From the NCBI GenBank assembly GCA_023266245.1, contig JAHFRO010000092.1, forward strand, positions 3,330 through 8,637: a DNA stretch of 5,308 nucleotides, written 5' to 3'. Below are positions 4,725 through 5,308 of the stretch, piece after piece. Positions within the stretch are counted from its first letter, which is position 1; every line of letters begins with the position of its first letter. Under the pieces are notes generated by a model, which was not told where the DNA came from, ran no database searches, and saw nothing but the letters and a program-made list of their open reading frames with translations. The translations under genes were made by a program, and so were the position numbers. This DNA comes from Betaproteobacteria bacterium (lineage in GTDB: Bacteria > Pseudomonadota > Gammaproteobacteria > Burkholderiales > SG8-41).

Positions 4725-5308
4725 CTACGCGGCAGCGGGCTGTAGCGCTGGCGTCAGCCACCGTGTCGCACCTCCGTCCGCTGCCTGCGGGACCGGTGCG
4801 GCACGCACGCGCTGCGTCCACGGCCGGAACAACAGGCGCTCGAGGCGACCGAGAGCGGCGTGGCGCTGGACGAGCTGCGCCATTCGTTCCAGAAACTCGC
4901 GATAGCCGAGTTCCGGTAAAGGCCGGTTGCCGTACCAATGCCGGCCGAGCGAGTTGAACGCCGCGGCCACGTCCACTTCGCGTGCCGAGCGGGAACACTC
5001 GAACACCGCGCGGCAGGTCGCGGCAAAACCGATGCGCTCGCGCCGCCCGCTGCGTTCGAAAATCAAGCGGAAATAATCGAAGTAGCCCGCGTGGTCGCGT
5101 GCGGCCTGGCGCGCCAGCGCGCGCAGCACCGGCTCATCGGCGCAGTTGGCGAGCGCGCGGTAGAACACCGCGGCCTGGGCCTCTGTCGCGCAGCGCCCGA
5201 GCGCCTCCAGCGCGACGCTCGTGCGCGGACCTGCCGGACCGAAGCGCAGGCGGTAGGCCTCGTAGAACTCGCCATAAGCGGTGCTCCAGTCGAATTCCGG
5301 CCAAGTCG
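4725..5308 (-). CDS. Ferritin-like superfamily protein, C-terminal part (5' end outside window)
   Basis: An open frame enters from beyond the window edge and gives 193 residues before TAG at 4727-4725. It is helical and Ala/Arg-rich. One helix contains LGRCATEAQAAVFYRAL (fragment residues 36-52, E42 a possible metal ligand), followed by DEPVLRALARQAARDHAGYF (57-76). This layout resembles bacterial ferritin-like diiron proteins in which the second helix carries ARDExRH. Here the equivalent positions read ARDHAGY, so the usual Glu and His are changed and iron binding is uncertain. A further region (RIGFAATCRAVFECSRSARE, then HWYGNRPLPELGYREFLERM) suits the C-terminal helices. The last 30 residues are low-complexity. 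The substrate is unknown, and the family call is from recalled pattern. A GTG at fragment residue 47 is internal, not the start. Confidence 0.55.
   Translation of the reverse strand, partial: TWPEFDWSTAYGEFYEAYRLRFGPAGPRTSVALEALGRCATEAQAAVFYRALANCADEPVLRALARQAARDHAGYFDYFRLIFERSGRRERIGFAATCRAVFECSRSAREVDVAAAFNSLGRHWYGNRPLPELGYREFLERMAQLVQRHAALGRLERLLFRPWTQRVRAAPVPQAADGGATRWLTPALQPAAA

Overview
The window is very GC-rich and reads like a chromosomal segment of a beta- or gammaproteobacterium, most likely a betaproteobacterium. The grounds are the compact GC-rich coding, the short-tailed SWIB protein with a Lys-rich N-terminus, the NnrU-family protein and the style of PdxH. The lineage is inferred, not shown. 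No mobile element, tRNA, rRNA or CRISPR array was recognised.

Layout. On the minus strand, bases 1-455 hold the start and middle of an AhpD-like / carboxymuconolactone decarboxylase (CMD) family protein. Its active site reads Cys-His-Tyr-UGA-Met-Ala-His, where the second redox Cys is normally found. The frame stays open and family-like for 70 further codons, to the window edge. A perfect 8-bp hairpin with a GUC loop starts 12 nt after the UGA, as in bacterial SECIS elements. I read this as a selenoprotein with a CxxU active site, and it is the main finding. Ordinary gene calling would stop it at the UGA. Diverging from it on the plus strand are pdxH (pyridoxamine 5'-phosphate oxidase, GTG start) and, 13 bp further on, a membrane-bound diguanylate cyclase (GGEEF) that lacks the inhibitory I-site. 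An NnrU-family integral membrane protein follows.

From about 3190 onward all genes lie on the minus strand. In order of transcription they are the 3' part of a ferritin-like protein, msrA (peptide methionine sulfoxide reductase) and a small SWIB-domain protein with its own intrinsic terminator (3192-3226). That terminator faces the end of the NnrU gene. A gap of about 460 bp between msrA and the SWIB gene has no convincing ORF. It carries several inverted repeats, including two helices that would form a pseudoknot or exclude each other.

How the genes fit together. Two are thiol/selenol redox enzymes (the CxxU protein and MsrA), which suggests peroxide or oxidative-damage handling, but they are not in one operon. 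PdxH supplies pyridoxal phosphate, the cofactor of selenocysteine synthase SelA among many enzymes; any link to the divergent selenoprotein is speculative. The rest looks like ordinary housekeeping and signalling genes.
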